Below, in pieces: positions 63,819-64,000 of a DNA stretch of 64,000 nt. The first letter of the stretch is position 1, and the number at the start of each line of letters is the position of its first letter. A program made the translations under genes and the position numbers. The notes beneath the pieces are model-generated. The model was not told where the DNA came from. It saw nothing but the letters and a program-made list of their open reading frames with translations, and did not search any database. Source of the DNA: Verrucomicrobiota bacterium (GTDB lineage Bacteria > Verrucomicrobiota > Verrucomicrobiia > Verrucomicrobiales > Akkermansiaceae); the NCBI GenBank assembly GCA_017301995.1, contig JAFLEH010000013.1:1-64000 (forward strand). The letters are read 5' to 3'.

Positions 63819-64000
63819 CTACCAATCGAGGGTCAGTTTCGGCTTGCAACAGGCCTTTCCGGGATGAGACAGATTGACCTTTCCGCCCTCGATGCGGATG
63901 GCGTTTCCCTCGCAAAGACAGGTGGCCACGGTCCTACGCGCGCGTCCGAGGAGCCGGCTGAATGTCTGGCGGGAAATCCCCATGCGCGCGGCCGCCTCGA
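63819..64000 (-). CDS. DUF134 (UPF0251) family DNA-binding protein, C-terminal part
   Basis: Only the last 59 codons are inside the window. EAAARMGISRQTFSRLLGRA is the DUF134 helix-turn-helix, then RRTVATCLCEGNAIRIEGGK. The tail NLSHPGKACCKPKLTLDW contains a Cys pair that could sense metal or redox state. DUF134 genes are very often next to NifX-like genes and are thought to regulate them. It sits 71 bases upstream of the NifX-like gene, same strand. Confidence 0.88.
   Translation of the reverse strand, partial: EAAARMGISRQTFSRLLGRARRTVATCLCEGNAIRIEGGKVNLSHPGKACCKPKLTLDW

Overview
The window is GC-rich and its gene content points to a bacterium of the Verrucomicrobiota, probably in or near the order Verrucomicrobiales. 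The evidence is a PVC-type small basic protein, autotransporter-associated beta-strand repeat (PATR) proteins, PEP-CTERM tails with an exosortase, secreted proteins ending in Asp-rich thrombospondin-3-like repeats, an NPYASP-type membrane protein, and many secreted glycoside hydrolases. Many start codons lack a Shine-Dalgarno sequence. In several cases a -10 box lies only 5 to 8 bases before the start codon, which suggests leaderless mRNAs.

Layout. 1-6.2 kb (minus strand): a glycosidase/glycosyltransferase fusion, a subtilisin-like protease, RecO and a Ser/Thr kinase cut by the window edge. 6.3-20.4 kb: a PEP-CTERM PATR protein, glutamate dehydrogenase, a cytochrome b562-like protein, a lipoprotein, an exosortase with its adjacent VIT/VWA PEP-CTERM protein, a GH16 glucanase, a CoA-disulfide-reductase/rhodanese fusion, a coiled-coil protein and acetyl-CoA synthetase. 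20.4-29.6 kb: repeats, then housekeeping genes (pseudouridine synthase, small basic protein, SprT-like, TsaE, CNNM protein, S14, CoaC, class V aminotransferase, DapA) and an Old Yellow Enzyme. 29.6-32.1 kb: a radical SAM protein divergent from a BtaA-like (DUF3419) protein. 32.2-40.7 kb: a plant cell-wall polysaccharide locus (GH2, DUF4861, GH105, RhaM, GH51) pointing to rhamnose- and arabinose-containing pectin side chains, without SusC/SusD genes. 40.8-55.2 kb: a membrane protein, a VapBC pair, Rpe, an FAD dehydrogenase, tRNA-Cys, MtnA, a 1800-residue PATR protein and IlvD. 55.4-57.7 kb: a 220-bp hairpin repeat and a DUF4091 protein.

57.8-64 kb is the most interesting part. A hotdog thioesterase, a NifX-like protein followed by a metallo-beta-lactamase protein, and a second NifX-like protein that overlaps cydA and heads cydAB each have a promoter containing almost the same 15-bp element, with a TTATG half-site repeated every 8 bp. 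A DUF134 protein, the usual genomic partner and likely regulator of such NifX-like proteins, lies just upstream of the cyd operon. I read this as a small regulon joining orphan FeMo-cofactor-type cluster carriers to the bd oxidase. No nitrogenase gene is in the window.

Across the whole window the pentamer GTTAG/CTAAC is strikingly over-used, in every codon phase. Two intergenic hairpin elements of equal length (219-220 bp) are 11 kb apart.
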